Shown here: positions 54,850 through 63,922 of the stretch, piece after piece | Numbering within the stretch: position 1 is the stretch's first letter | Layout: each line of letters begins with the position of its first letter | Program-made: the position numbers and the translations under genes | The notes under the pieces: model-generated | Told to the model about the DNA's origin: nothing | The model's database searches: none | Seen by the model: only the letters and a program-made list of their open reading frames with translations | NCBI RefSeq assembly: GCF_003459245.1 | Contig: NZ_QRVG01000011.1 | Location: 6,743-70,742 of the forward strand | DNA from: Collinsella sp. AF23-2 | GTDB lineage: Bacteria > Actinomycetota > Coriobacteriia > Coriobacteriales > Coriobacteriaceae | Reading direction: 5' to 3' | DNA: 64,000 nt

Positions 54850-57294
54850 GTGAACGCCTTTGACCGCTACGCCCCGTTTATCCAAGACTTCATCTACTCC
54901 CACGATTGGGAGAGCCTACGCTCTATCCAGGTTGCAGCAGCTGATGCCATCTTTAACACGCAAGATAATGTGCTCCTGACGGCATCCACGGCTTCCGGCA
55001 AAACCGAGGCAGCCTTCTTTCCCATCCTGACCGAGTTTTGGGAGAACCCGCCCGCAAGCGTGGGCGCCCTCTACATTGGCCCCCTCAAGGCGCTCATCAA
55101 CGACCAATTCGTCCGCCTCAACGACCTGTGCGAAGAAGCCGATATCCCCGTCTGGCACTGGCATGGCGATGTCTCGCAATCACACAAGGCCAAACTCATC
55201 AAAAAACCGAGCGGCATCCTACAGATTACGCCCGAGTCGCTCGAGGCGCTCCTGATCCATAAGCACATGGCGATCCCGCGCATGTTTTGCGACCTGCGCT
55301 ATGTGGTTATCGACGAAGTCCATTCGCTCATGCGCGGCGACCGCGGCGGGCAGACGCTCTGTCTTATCGAGCGCCTCTCGCGCATGGCAGGCGTGCAGCC
55401 CCGCCGCATTGGCCTTTCGGCCACCATCGGCGACCCCGAGCGCACGGGCGCCTTTCTCTCGCAGGGAACGGGGCGCGACTGCGTTATCCCCCGCTTTGAG
55501 GAACCGCACCGCGTGTGGCGCATCTCCATGGAGCACTTCTACAACTCGGGCCCCCAGGCTCAGCAACGAGGATTCGTAGGCACAGGTCCACAAGAAGCCG
55601 AGGTGCTTGCTTGCGAGCGTATTGAGACGGCGGCGCCCGCGGCGCTGCCCGCATCCGGACAAGACATGTGCCACAGCGGACAGCTTACACAGGAAGAACA
55701 CCGTCAACGTCGTGAGCAGGCGCGGGGCAAGGCCGCTCCCAAAGACCGTCGCACTTCCTCGGCCCCCGAGGGCGAAGTCGACATCCCACGAGCGACCGAG
55801 CAGGCGCTTCTCAACCCCACCGACACGGCGCCCGACAACGCCGACCCCGGCATGGGCTATATCTTTGAGCATACGCGCGGCCGCAAATGCCTGGTCTTTG
55901 CCAACTCGCGCGAGGAGGCAGAGGCCGTGTGCTCCATGCTGCGCAGCTACTGCGAGAGCCGGCACGAGCCCGACCGTTTTCTCATCCATCACGGCAATCT
56001 TTCGGCATCGCTACGCGAGACGGCCGAGGAGCTCATGCGCGACGAGGAGCAGACGCAGACAACCGTCACCACCTCTACGTTGGAGCTCGGTATCGATATC
56101 GGCCGCCTGGAGCGCGCCTTCCAGATTGACGCGCCGTTTACCGTTAGCTCCTTTTTGCAGCGCATGGGGCGCACGGGCCGTCGCGATCTTCCGCCCGAGA
56201 TGTGGTTTGTCATGCGCGAGGAAGAGCCCGAGCCGCGCACGATGATGCCCGAAACCATTCCCTGGAAGCTCCTGCAGGGTATCGCGCTCGTACAACTCTA
56301 TCGCGAGGAAAAGTGGGTCGAGCCACCCAAGCTCGATCGTCTCCCCTACAGCCTGCTCTATCACCAGACTATGTCGACCCTCACCAGCACCGGCGAGCTC
56401 ACGCCGGCCGAACTTGCCCAGCGCGTGCTCACGCTCAGCTATTTCCACCGTGTCTCGGCAGACGATTACCGCGTGCTGCTACGTCACCTCATTAAGATCG
56501 ACCATATCCAGGTCACCGAAGGTGGCGGGCTCATCGTGGGTCTCGCGGGCGAGCGCATCATCAACAACTTTAAGTTCTACGCCGTGTTCCAGGAAAACGA
56601 GGAGTTTACCGTCCGGAGCGAATCGGCCGAGCTGGGCACGATCGTTAATCCGCCCCCGCCCGGTGAGCGCATCGCCATCGCCGGACACTGTTGGATTGTC
56701 GAGGAAGTGGACTGGAAGCGCCACACTGTCTTTGCCACGCAGGTCAAGGGCCGGGTGCCGGCCTACTTTGGCGACTGCCCCGGCGACATTAACACGCATG
56801 TGCTCGAGCGCATGCGCAAGGCGCTCAACGAGCACGCGACATATCCGTACCTTATGGGTAACGCACGGGCCCGCTTGGCGCAGGCTCGTCATACCGCCGA
56901 GATTTCGGGGGCGGGAACCAAGCCGCTCATTAACCTGGGCGGCGATACCTGGGTGCTCTTCCCCTGGCTGGGCAGCTACGCCTTTTTGGCGCTCGAGCGC
57001 ATGCTCAAGATTAAATGTGCCGCGGAGCTGGGCCTTCGCGGGCTCGATCCGTCACGCCCGTACTTTATGCAGTTTAAGATGAAGGCCGACGAGGAGACGT
57101 TCTTTGAGGTGCTCGCCGCCGAGGCCGAAAAGGACTTCGATCCCATCGAGCTCGTCTATCCTGGCGAGGTGCCTTACTTTGACCGCTACGACGAGTTTGT
57201 TCCCGAAGAGCTCGTGCGCAAGGGCTTTGCCGAAGGCGTGCTCGACATCGAGGGTATGAAGCAGCGCGTTCTCGGCTGGCGCGACCACGCCTAA
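54850..57294 (+). CDS. sngC: DEAD/DEAH helicase of a Shango-type defence system (SngC; Lhr/BrxHI-like)
   Basis: A 814-residue SF2 helicase. Walker A ASTASGKTEA (45-54), DEVH (155-158), LSATIGDPE (motif III) and QRMGRTGRR (motif VI) are intact, and a C-terminal Lhr-type region follows. An alanine- and glutamine-rich insertion at about 240-330, between the two RecA domains, is not conserved in Lhr. It matches the third Shango gene. Start is GTG at 54850 five bases after GGAGG; the longer reading from 54808 lacks a site. Probably unwinds or remodels invading DNA. Confidence 0.85.
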   Translation: MNAFDRYAPFIQDFIYSHDWESLRSIQVAAADAIFNTQDNVLLTASTASGKTEAAFFPILTEFWENPPASVGALYIGPLKALINDQFVRLNDLCEEADIPVWHWHGDVSQSHKAKLIKKPSGILQITPESLEALLIHKHMAIPRMFCDLRYVVIDEVHSLMRGDRGGQTLCLIERLSRMAGVQPRRIGLSATIGDPERTGAFLSQGTGRDCVIPRFEEPHRVWRISMEHFYNSGPQAQQRGFVGTGPQEAEVLACERIETAAPAALPASGQDMCHSGQLTQEEHRQRREQARGKAAPKDRRTSSAPEGEVDIPRATEQALLNPTDTAPDNADPGMGYIFEHTRGRKCLVFANSREEAEAVCSMLRSYCESRHEPDRFLIHHGNLSASLRETAEELMRDEEQTQTTVTTSTLELGIDIGRLERAFQIDAPFTVSSFLQRMGRTGRRDLPPEMWFVMREEEPEPRTMMPETIPWKLLQGIALVQLYREEKWVEPPKLDRLPYSLLYHQTMSTLTSTGELTPAELAQRVLTLSYFHRVSADDYRVLLRHLIKIDHIQVTEGGGLIVGLAGERIINNFKFYAVFQENEEFTVRSESAELGTIVNPPPPGERIAIAGHCWIVEEVDWKRHTVFATQVKGRVPAYFGDCPGDINTHVLERMRKALNEHATYPYLMGNARARLAQARHTAEISGAGTKPLINLGGDTWVLFPWLGSYAFLALERMLKIKCAAELGLRGLDPSRPYFMQFKMKADEETFFEVLAAEAEKDFDPIELVYPGEVPYFDRYDEFVPEELVRKGFAEGVLDIEGMKQRVLGWRDHA

Positions 57295-57321
57295 GACCAG
57301 TCTTTTTTGGGACGGGGAGAC

Positions 57322-58200
57322 TTACTTGTCGTGAAGGACGGTGCCGAGGAAGTCGGTGTCGAAGGGCACGGCTTCGGCAAAGGCGTAGTCGCCGTCGCTG
57401 GCGATGAGCAGGTAGTTCTCCTCGCCGCCGAACTCCGTATCGCCACAAGGCGCCACCCAAGCGCGGTTGAACACCTCAAGTGCCGTGGCAACGCAATCGC
57501 GCAGGAACGTCACATCGCTCCCCTCGTTTGCGCTCACGATATTGGCAACGTAGATGCCGCCGGCATTCAGGCTGCCCCGCACCAGGCGCAGCGCCTCAAC
57601 GGTCGCCAGCTCGCGCACAGGCTCGGCACCGCCAAAGCAGTCGCTCACAACGACGTCGTAGCGACGATGGCCCACGCTCGTCACACCCAGATACGAGCGA
57701 GCCTCGGCGGTAATCACCCGCAGGCGATCGCCCACCGTGTGCTCCAGTTCATCCAGATAGAACCAACGGCGCGCCAAGCGCGTTATCTCTCCGTCATACT
57801 CGATGACGTCCATACGCAAGCCCTCATGCGACAACAGTGCAAACTTGGGATAGGAAAACCCACCGCCGCCGAGCATAAGCATGCGGTCGATGCCGTGACC
57901 ATAAGCGTCGCGCATTGCATCCTCGGCCTCAAACACATCGTCAAATGCACGATAGTACGCAAAGGCCGGCTCCGCCCAACGATCGCCAACATAGCTCGCG
58001 CTTTGGTAGACGCCGCCCTGCACGAGCACACGGACCTCGTCACCGCCCTCATTGTGCATGCGCTTCACCCGCGCCAGCCCGTTGCGGGTCCTCGCGACCT
58101 GCAAACAGGCAGCGCGAACAGCGACGGCGGCCGCACCAAGCGCCGCGGCTCCCAGGGCAACGCCGGCAACGACGCCGGCAGAAACACTTGGCTTGTTCAT
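57322..58200 (-). CDS. Spermidine-synthase-like SAM-fold protein with N-terminal membrane segment
   Basis: A 292-residue protein of the spermidine synthase family. One hydrophobic segment (GVVAGVALGAAALGAAAVAV) anchors it; the SAM-fold core shows MLMLGGGGFSYPK and DVIEYDGEI, then VVSDCFGG. The substrate-binding Asp of true SpeE in the DSTDP-type loop is DCFGG here, so polyamine synthesis is doubtful. Members next to methyl- or radical-SAM genes are uncharacterised. It begins one base after the elp3 stop, so they form an operon. Convergent with sngC. Confidence 0.75.
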   Translation of the reverse strand: MNKPSVSAGVVAGVALGAAALGAAAVAVRAACLQVARTRNGLARVKRMHNEGGDEVRVLVQGGVYQSASYVGDRWAEPAFAYYRAFDDVFEAEDAMRDAYGHGIDRMLMLGGGGFSYPKFALLSHEGLRMDVIEYDGEITRLARRWFYLDELEHTVGDRLRVITAEARSYLGVTSVGHRRYDVVVSDCFGGAEPVRELATVEALRLVRGSLNAGGIYVANIVSANEGSDVTFLRDCVATALEVFNRAWVAPCGDTEFGGEENYLLIASDGDYAFAEAVPFDTDFLGTVLHDK

Positions 58201-60108
58201 CTAGAGCTCCTTCTGCAGATAGAGTCCATGGTCATAAAACCCAAGATGGCGATAGTACTCGCGCGTACCAATCGCGCTGATCACGTTGATGTGCGTATAA
58301 CCGGCATCCCGAGCTATCTGGCACGCACGCTCCACGAGCAAACGTCCCAATCCATGGTGCTGCGCCGCCTGACCCTGGTCGCCCACGCGCGCCGCCATAC
58401 CGTACACGTGCACCTCGCGAATCATCGCCTCGTCCGGCGTCGTCGGCAGCTCGTCCACATGCGCGGCAACAAAAGCGCGATCGGGCAGCGACAACCGCAA
58501 AAAGCCCGCGATCTTGCCCCGCGGCGTCACCCATTGCAAAAAGTGCTCGTAAGTCACCGGCGTCTCGTACGCCACTTCCTCATCAAGGGTCAACTCGTCC
58601 AGGTCGGCACCCGCCGTGCTGATCTCGCGATAGCGAATCTCACGCACCGTCGCACCGTCACCCCGAGCAGCCAGGCGGTTCTCGACGAGCTGACGTAGGT
58701 TGGGCTTCTTGTTGCCCACCATGATGTCGTCGGAGCTAAAGTCGCGAATCATACGGCTGATGCGGCAGAACGCCGGCGTCACCACGATGTCGTCGGCCAG
58801 CACATCGAGCAGCTCTTCCTCGGTATAGGGGCGCCACTCGCCACGCTCATAGCAGCCCACCAGACGCGAGCCCTCGATGAGCGCACACGGGTAAACCTTG
58901 ACCTCGTCGGGCATAAAGGCCCCTTCGGTCATAAAGCGCTCGTAGTCGCGCTTGTCCCCCTCGGGCGTGGCGCCCAGCAAGTTGAGCATAAAATGCGCGT
59001 GGATCTTAAAGCCAAACAGGCGCGCAAGCGAAAACGCCCGCTCGATCTGCGCCACCGAAATGCGACGCTCGTTGATATCGAGCAAATGCTGGTCGAGGCT
59101 CTGGATACCCATCTGAATCTTGGTGCAGCCCAGACGGCGGATAAGCGTGAGGGCCTGCGGCGTTACGGCATCGGGGCGCGTCTCGATAACGAGTCCCACC
59201 ACGCGATGCTTCGCCGTCTCGTTGATGCGCTGCTGACGCTCGAGCTCCTCCATCGTTGCCGTCTGCCACTCGGTGACCTCGCCCCACGGCGTACCGGGGC
59301 CGTACAGACGACGCACCGCGCGGTTATAGCCGCCCACGGCAACATCCACACGCTCCTGCTCGTCGGCAACGCCGGCAGCGAGCTTGGCCTCGTCTGTCGC
59401 AATGCCGGCAGCCCGATAGCGCTCGCGGCGCTCTGTTACCACCGGCGGCAGGGCATCGGCGGGAGCGTCATCGAGCAGGCGCCCCGCCTCGGCACGGCTG
59501 ATGCCCGGACGCGCCAACATGGGGTTTGCCGCCACGCCCGCCACCGCATCATCATTGAGCGCACGGAAGAGCTCCGACATAAACCATGCCTGATACCCTT
59601 GCGAATAGTCGCTCCAGGTACCGCCGAGCACGATGAGCTCGATCTTGTCGGTCGCATGCCCCATCTGCGAAAGCGCCGTCAAACGGGCGCTCACCTGCAG
59701 ATACGGATCGAAGCAGTTTTGCTCCGCACGGGCGCACGCCGGCTCGGCGTGCAGGTAGCTTTTGGGCATGCGCAGATCGTTGGGGCAAAACAGGCAATCG
59801 CCCGAGCATGGCCAGGGCTTGGTGATGACGGTAATGGTCGCCACGCCCGAGGCCGTTCGGCGCGGCTTCATACGCAGCACCTGCAGCAGTTGGCGTTCCA
59901 GATCGGCATCGACATTCCATCCAGCCCAACGAGCCGGCTCCTCGCGCTTCACCCGCTGGTAAAACGGCAGCAGGCGGCGCTTGGCCAAATCGCGTTTGTC
60001 GGCGCCCTCACGGCGCGCCTCGGCATGTATCAGCTTGACGAGTGCCTTGTCGTCCACGGTCTCGCCGCGACGCAGAGCCTCGAGTATGTTCAAAATAATC
60101 TGTTCCAT
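58201..60108 (-). CDS. elp3: tRNA U34 carboxymethyltransferase Elp3 (radical SAM/GNAT)
   Basis: A 635-residue bacterial Elp3. An N-terminal helical region leads to a radical SAM core with the cluster motif CSGDCLFC (Cys101, 105, 108), later QMGIQSLDQHLLD, and a C-terminal GNAT acetyltransferase domain (about 480-635, GQAAQHHGLGRLLVERA). Elp3 installs the carboxymethyl group on wobble uridine of tRNA from acetyl-CoA and SAM. It is mainly archaeal and eukaryotic but known in some bacteria. ATG at 60108 closely follows a short gap from a terminator hairpin. Length and motifs are normal. Confidence 0.92.
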   Translation of the reverse strand: MEQIILNILEALRRGETVDDKALVKLIHAEARREGADKRDLAKRRLLPFYQRVKREEPARWAGWNVDADLERQLLQVLRMKPRRTASGVATITVITKPWPCSGDCLFCPNDLRMPKSYLHAEPACARAEQNCFDPYLQVSARLTALSQMGHATDKIELIVLGGTWSDYSQGYQAWFMSELFRALNDDAVAGVAANPMLARPGISRAEAGRLLDDAPADALPPVVTERRERYRAAGIATDEAKLAAGVADEQERVDVAVGGYNRAVRRLYGPGTPWGEVTEWQTATMEELERQQRINETAKHRVVGLVIETRPDAVTPQALTLIRRLGCTKIQMGIQSLDQHLLDINERRISVAQIERAFSLARLFGFKIHAHFMLNLLGATPEGDKRDYERFMTEGAFMPDEVKVYPCALIEGSRLVGCYERGEWRPYTEEELLDVLADDIVVTPAFCRISRMIRDFSSDDIMVGNKKPNLRQLVENRLAARGDGATVREIRYREISTAGADLDELTLDEEVAYETPVTYEHFLQWVTPRGKIAGFLRLSLPDRAFVAAHVDELPTTPDEAMIREVHVYGMAARVGDQGQAAQHHGLGRLLVERACQIARDAGYTHINVISAIGTREYYRHLGFYDHGLYLQKEL

Positions 60109-60128
60109 GCCCCCATTGTAAAGGCAAA

Positions 60129-60158
60129 GGCGCCGGAGCCAGTCACGGCCCCGGCGCC
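60129..60158 (-). terminator. Hairpin terminator after the DUF4097 gene
   Basis: GGCGCCGG and CCGGCGCC pair around a 14-base loop, followed on the minus strand by TTTGCCTT. It separates the HTH/DUF4097 pair from elp3. Confidence 0.55.
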
Positions 60159-60205
60159 TCCATCAAAGAGCATGCCTATATGCACCGATCTCCGAAAACC
60201 GCATG

Positions 60206-61105
60206 TCACACCGATTCGAACGACATGTCGCCCGAACCGACCTTAAAACGATACGTTGCAGACTTGTCACCGTTGTCGAATTCAGCATTCAATATGGTCT
60301 CGCCATCGTAGCCAAGCGGAAGGAAATCGCTCTCAAAGTCACCGCTGCCCACGGTGAGGCTCGCCTTAAAGCCCGTAGAGTTCGGAACCGATATCTCCAC
60401 ATCGCCCGAGCCCACGCTTACGTCCATCGACTTCGCGGGGGCCTGGTAGAGCTCGAACGCCACATCGCCCGAACCGACCTCGGCATCCAAGGTGTCGGTT
60501 ACGGTGCCCGCAAACTCGATGTCTCCCGAGTCCAAAGTCAAGTTGAGGTCATGACACGCAATGTCCGTGACCGTCAGATCGCCCGATCCTACATTCGCTG
60601 TAATGCCCACCATGTTATCGGCAACTTCGCGCGGCAGTTCGACGGTAACCGTGCGGTCAATGGCGCGCTCGTCATCGCAATCGAACTGGCGAATCTTGAG
60701 CGCAGAACCCTTAACCTCGGCCAGATTCTGAGTGGCAGCATCGTAGGTAGCTACCCCCTTTGCAACACGACCGCTCTCGATGACACGCACCTGCCCGCCG
60801 GAAACGCACTTGATCTCAACCTCACCCGATGTCACATCCAGGTCAAGGGACTGGAATGAGTCGGCATCAAACGTTTCGCTCGAAAGCTGCCGAGACTGAG
60901 CGGAATAGTTACCGCCATCCAAAGAATCGTCCCCGTCAACCACATCGTCCATACCGGACAAACCGGATGCAATATCGCCGAGATCCCACGGGCCATCAAA
61001 ATGAAACAATATCCGCGAAGTGCCAAAGATAAGCCCGATGATGAGCACGAACGCTCCGATACCGACGCCCAGGCGGACCTTGGACTCATGCGAGAGCTTC
61101 ATCAT
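60206..61105 (-). CDS. DUF4097 beta-repeat membrane protein
   Basis: A 299-residue protein with one N-terminal membrane helix (LGVGIGAFVLIIGLIFGTS) and an outer beta-helix. The motif GSGDV/GSGDL recurs at least five times between residues about 170 and 295 (VGSGDLTV, LDSGDIEF, VGSGDVAF, VGSGDVEI, VGSGDFES, VGSGDMSF), a hallmark of DUF4097/DUF4098. Such proteins are anchored by a helix and often partner a regulatory HTH or PspC gene. It overlaps that gene by ATGA. Confidence 0.82.
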   Translation of the reverse strand: MMKLSHESKVRLGVGIGAFVLIIGLIFGTSRILFHFDGPWDLGDIASGLSGMDDVVDGDDSLDGGNYSAQSRQLSSETFDADSFQSLDLDVTSGEVEIKCVSGGQVRVIESGRVAKGVATYDAATQNLAEVKGSALKIRQFDCDDERAIDRTVTVELPREVADNMVGITANVGSGDLTVTDIACHDLNLTLDSGDIEFAGTVTDTLDAEVGSGDVAFELYQAPAKSMDVSVGSGDVEISVPNSTGFKASLTVGSGDFESDFLPLGYDGETILNAEFDNGDKSATYRFKVGSGDMSFESV

Positions 61106-61815
61106 TCATCACCTTCTTTGGCGCTCGGCTCAGCGGCGGTCGAGGAAGCCACGTCAGTATCAACCGCAGCGGAAACATCCTGAGCCTTAGCCGCCTCCGG
61201 CGCCGGACCAACCTGAATATCCCCGCGTGCCCAATCGCCATCGAGCGCACGCGCCACCCAGTGATAGATGGGGATTGTAAAGAAGATCAGCGCGGCAAAG
61301 GAGCCACCAAACAGGAACATCAGCAAAAAGAACAGCAGCCAGCACACGGCCCAATACGGAAACGACTGGAACGGACCTTTCACCGGAGTCGAGCCAGCTG
61401 CGCCGCCACTCGTCACCTGCGCCGTAGCGGCATTGGCGGCCTGCGCGCTCCAGCTTGCCGCTTGCGCCGCCTTGGCGGCGGCATCACTCGCCTGTGTTGC
61501 CGCCTCGGTAGCACGTGCCGCTGCCTCATGGGTACGGGCGCGCTCCGCTGCCTCGGCCTCGCGCTGACGGGCGCGGTCCTCGTTCTCAAACTCGATATCG
61601 TCCTCGATCTCATCGCTCGGATTAAGGAGCTCATCCAAACTCACGCCATAGAGTTTTGCGAGCGAGATCAGGTTCTCGGTATCGGGCGAGCTCTCCGCAC
61701 GCTCCCATTTACTGACCGCCTGGCGCGACAGCCCCAGCTTTCGCGCCAGCCCTTCTTGGCTAAAACCCTTGCTGCGACGAAGGTCGGCGAGCCGCTGCGC
61801 AGTTTCTACATTCAT
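61102..61815 (-). CDS. HTH_3 (Xre-like) transcriptional regulator with membrane segments
   Basis: A 237-residue protein. Residues 1-70 are a Cro/CI helix-turn-helix (SQEGLARKLGLSRQAVSKWER). Residues 80-150 are an alanine-rich, charged coiled coil and the C-terminus has two membrane segments (YWAVCWLLFFLLMFLFGGSF, then AALIFFTIPIYHWV). A membrane-tethered Xre regulator is the likely form. ATG at 61815 follows AGGAGGAACC; longer readings to 62064 overlap a divergent gene. Its product and the DUF4097 protein probably form one regulatory unit. Confidence 0.85.
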   Translation of the reverse strand: MNVETAQRLADLRRSKGFSQEGLARKLGLSRQAVSKWERAESSPDTENLISLAKLYGVSLDELLNPSDEIEDDIEFENEDRARQREAEAAERARTHEAAARATEAATQASDAAAKAAQAASWSAQAANAATAQVTSGGAAGSTPVKGPFQSFPYWAVCWLLFFLLMFLFGGSFAALIFFTIPIYHWVARALDGDWARGDIQVGPAPEAAKAQDVSAAVDTDVASSTAAEPSAKEGDE

Positions 61816-62082
61816 GGTTCCTCCTATGCGATGCCAGCCGTGCCGCCGGACCGTTTTTGTTCTTAAGGCGCCTTGCACAGTTAAAAATCTATCCGCCACC
61901 GCCAAAAGCATGCCACCTATTCTAGTGAGATTTTTGACAACCGGCGGTTGCGGGCATATATGAGCTGCGGAAATGTGTCCAAACAAAGCAATGACCCGCA
62001 GCTCGGTTGTCCCCGTTGCGGCGTTAACGGTAGTATGGTCGTACTGTTTATTCCGCACCGCCAACGGAGGGAGTTCCGCGCC

Positions 62083-62955
62083 GTGAACCGCGATTTCGCC
62101 TCATCGCTCATTCAGCTCAACAATACGTTCTATCGCGAGCACTCCGCCTCCTTCTCCGATACGCGCCAGGCACCGTGGCCCGGCTGGGTACGCACCATGG
62201 ACATAGCGCTCGAGCAGCTCGACGTCGCCACGATCGAGCATCCCGTCCGCGTCTTCGATCTTGCCTGCGGCAACATGCGATTCGAGAACTTTGCCGCCGG
62301 CGGCGCACTTTCCGCCAAGGGCGTCGACGGCGCAAACCCCTCGGCAGACGCCAGTTGCCCGTTTGAGTTCTATGGTGTTGACTCGTGTCAGGATTTGGCT
62401 ATCGATGCGCACGGTCACGCCCTGCGCATTCCCAACCTGCACTTCCAGGAACTCGACGTACTCGATGCCCTCATGAAGCTCAACCCCGCCGAGACACCCG
62501 ACGTGCTTTTCGACGCCCCGCTCGCCGACATCTCGGTCTGCTTTGGCTTTATGCACCACGTGCCGTCGTGCGAGTACCGCGTACGCGTGCTCGACGCCCT
62601 GGTGCGCCAGACGCGCCCAGGCGGCATCATCGCCATCAGCTTTTGGGAGTTTATGAACGACGAGCGCATGGCGCGCAAGGCCGTTCGCGCCGAAGCCCGC
62701 GCCGAGCTCACCCCGCCGTTTGAAAGTTACGATTCCGCGCAGTTTGAAGCCGGCGACCACCTCATTGGCTGGCAAAACGACCGCCACGCCTACCGCTATT
62801 GCCATCACTTTGACGATCAGCAGATCACCGACCTGGTGCGCGGCGTGCGCACATTCTACAAGAGCGGCGAGGTCCCCGTGCGCGAGCTTGAGCGCTTCCA
62901 TGCCGACGGTCGCAGCGGCGAGCTCAACCGTTACGTGATTCTCAAGCGCCTGTAG
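62083..62955 (+). CDS. SAM-dependent methyltransferase
   Basis: A 290-residue class I methyltransferase. VFDLACGNMRFENF is motif I; FYGVDSCQDL fits motif II and ISVCFGFMHHVPS motif IV. It lacks an obvious substrate domain, and I cannot assign a target. Start is likely GTG at 62083, about nine bases after AGGGAG, with NRDFASSLIQLNNTFYRE next; an ATG-based reading from 61948 would cross the divergent regulator's leader. Separate from the nearby trmB gene by 118 bases. Confidence 0.8.
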   Translation: MNRDFASSLIQLNNTFYREHSASFSDTRQAPWPGWVRTMDIALEQLDVATIEHPVRVFDLACGNMRFENFAAGGALSAKGVDGANPSADASCPFEFYGVDSCQDLAIDAHGHALRIPNLHFQELDVLDALMKLNPAETPDVLFDAPLADISVCFGFMHHVPSCEYRVRVLDALVRQTRPGGIIAISFWEFMNDERMARKAVRAEARAELTPPFESYDSAQFEAGDHLIGWQNDRHAYRYCHHFDDQQITDLVRGVRTFYKSGEVPVRELERFHADGRSGELNRYVILKRL

Positions 62956-63073
62956 GCATCGGCGACTTGCCGCCGAGCCGCACCGCAACTTTCGGGCAAG
63001 CTATGCCCCACCCTTTTCAACCCATTGATGGAACGTGCTGCCATGCGTTCCATACTCATGATCAAGGAGCCTC

Positions 63074-63913
63074 ATGGGAGCCGTCCACGTTCGCACGCCT
63101 AAGAACTTTGTGCTCGAGGAGCGCCTGGAGCGCTACGCCGATGCGATTGAGACGAACCCCGAGGCCTATGCCGGAGATTGGCGCGAGGCTTGCGCGCCAG
63201 TTGGCAGCAAGCCCTTCGAACACCTTCACCTGGATCTTGGCTGTGGCAAGGGAACGTACCTTGTAGAGCGCGCGGCCCACGAGCCAAACACCCTCTTTAT
63301 CGGTATGGACCAGGAGCCCATCTGCATCGCCTATGCCGCACAGAAAATCTGCGAGCAGGAGCTGTCCAACGCACTCGTCCTGCCCCGAGGCGCCGCATCG
63401 CTGCCGCAGCTGTTTGCCGCAGGCGAGCTCGATGCCATTACCATTAACTTTCCCACGCCGCAGCCCAAGGCCAAGTACGCCAAAAAACGACTCGTCCATG
63501 TCGACCATCTGATGCTCTACCGCCCGCTCTTTTCAGCCGGCGCCACCGTCACACTGCGAACCGACAGTAAGCCATTGCGCGACTACGCCCTGGGGCAGTT
63601 TGCCGCGGCCGGCTACGACACGCTTTGGGTAAGCGACGACGTCCGCCGCGACCATCCCGAGCATCCCGAGACCGAGTACGAATGCCGCACGCGCGAGATG
63701 GGTGCCGTCGTCTATGGCATTTGCGCCACACCCGGCGCGCAGCCCAGCAATGAACAGCTCGCGGCGGGCCGCGCGCAGGAGCAAAGCCTTGCCTGCTACC
63801 TGCCCGAAAACCTCGATGAGCTCACCTATGTACCTCTGGGCATGGAAGAGGCCGTCGAGAACTTTAGAAACCGCGCCCGCAAAGGCAAGAAGCGCCTGCC
63901 GCAAGAGTCCTAG
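63074..63913 (+). CDS. trmB: tRNA (guanine-N7-)-methyltransferase TrmB
   Basis: Adds a methyl group to G46 of tRNA. The 279-residue protein carries LDLGCGKGTYL (SAM motif I), FIGMDQEP, and NFPTPQPKAKYAKKRLVH, which stands for the conserved NFxDPWPKxRHxKRR. The tryptophan and aspartate of the canonical DPW are replaced (TPQ), which is unusual. It is also some 60 residues longer than E. coli TrmB at the C-terminus. ATG at 63074 follows AAGGAGCCTC. Alternative: a TrmB paralogue with changed target. Confidence 0.82.
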   Translation: MGAVHVRTPKNFVLEERLERYADAIETNPEAYAGDWREACAPVGSKPFEHLHLDLGCGKGTYLVERAAHEPNTLFIGMDQEPICIAYAAQKICEQELSNALVLPRGAASLPQLFAAGELDAITINFPTPQPKAKYAKKRLVHVDHLMLYRPLFSAGATVTLRTDSKPLRDYALGQFAAAGYDTLWVSDDVRRDHPEHPETEYECRTREMGAVVYGICATPGAQPSNEQLAAGRAQEQSLACYLPENLDELTYVPLGMEEAVENFRNRARKGKKRLPQES

Positions 63914-63922
63914 GGGCTTCTG

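Noticed and set aside
51682-57294. BREX type 2 system
   Set aside because: BrxD- and BrxHI-like proteins are present, but PglX, PglZ and PglY are absent and the first gene is a TerB protein, as in Shango.
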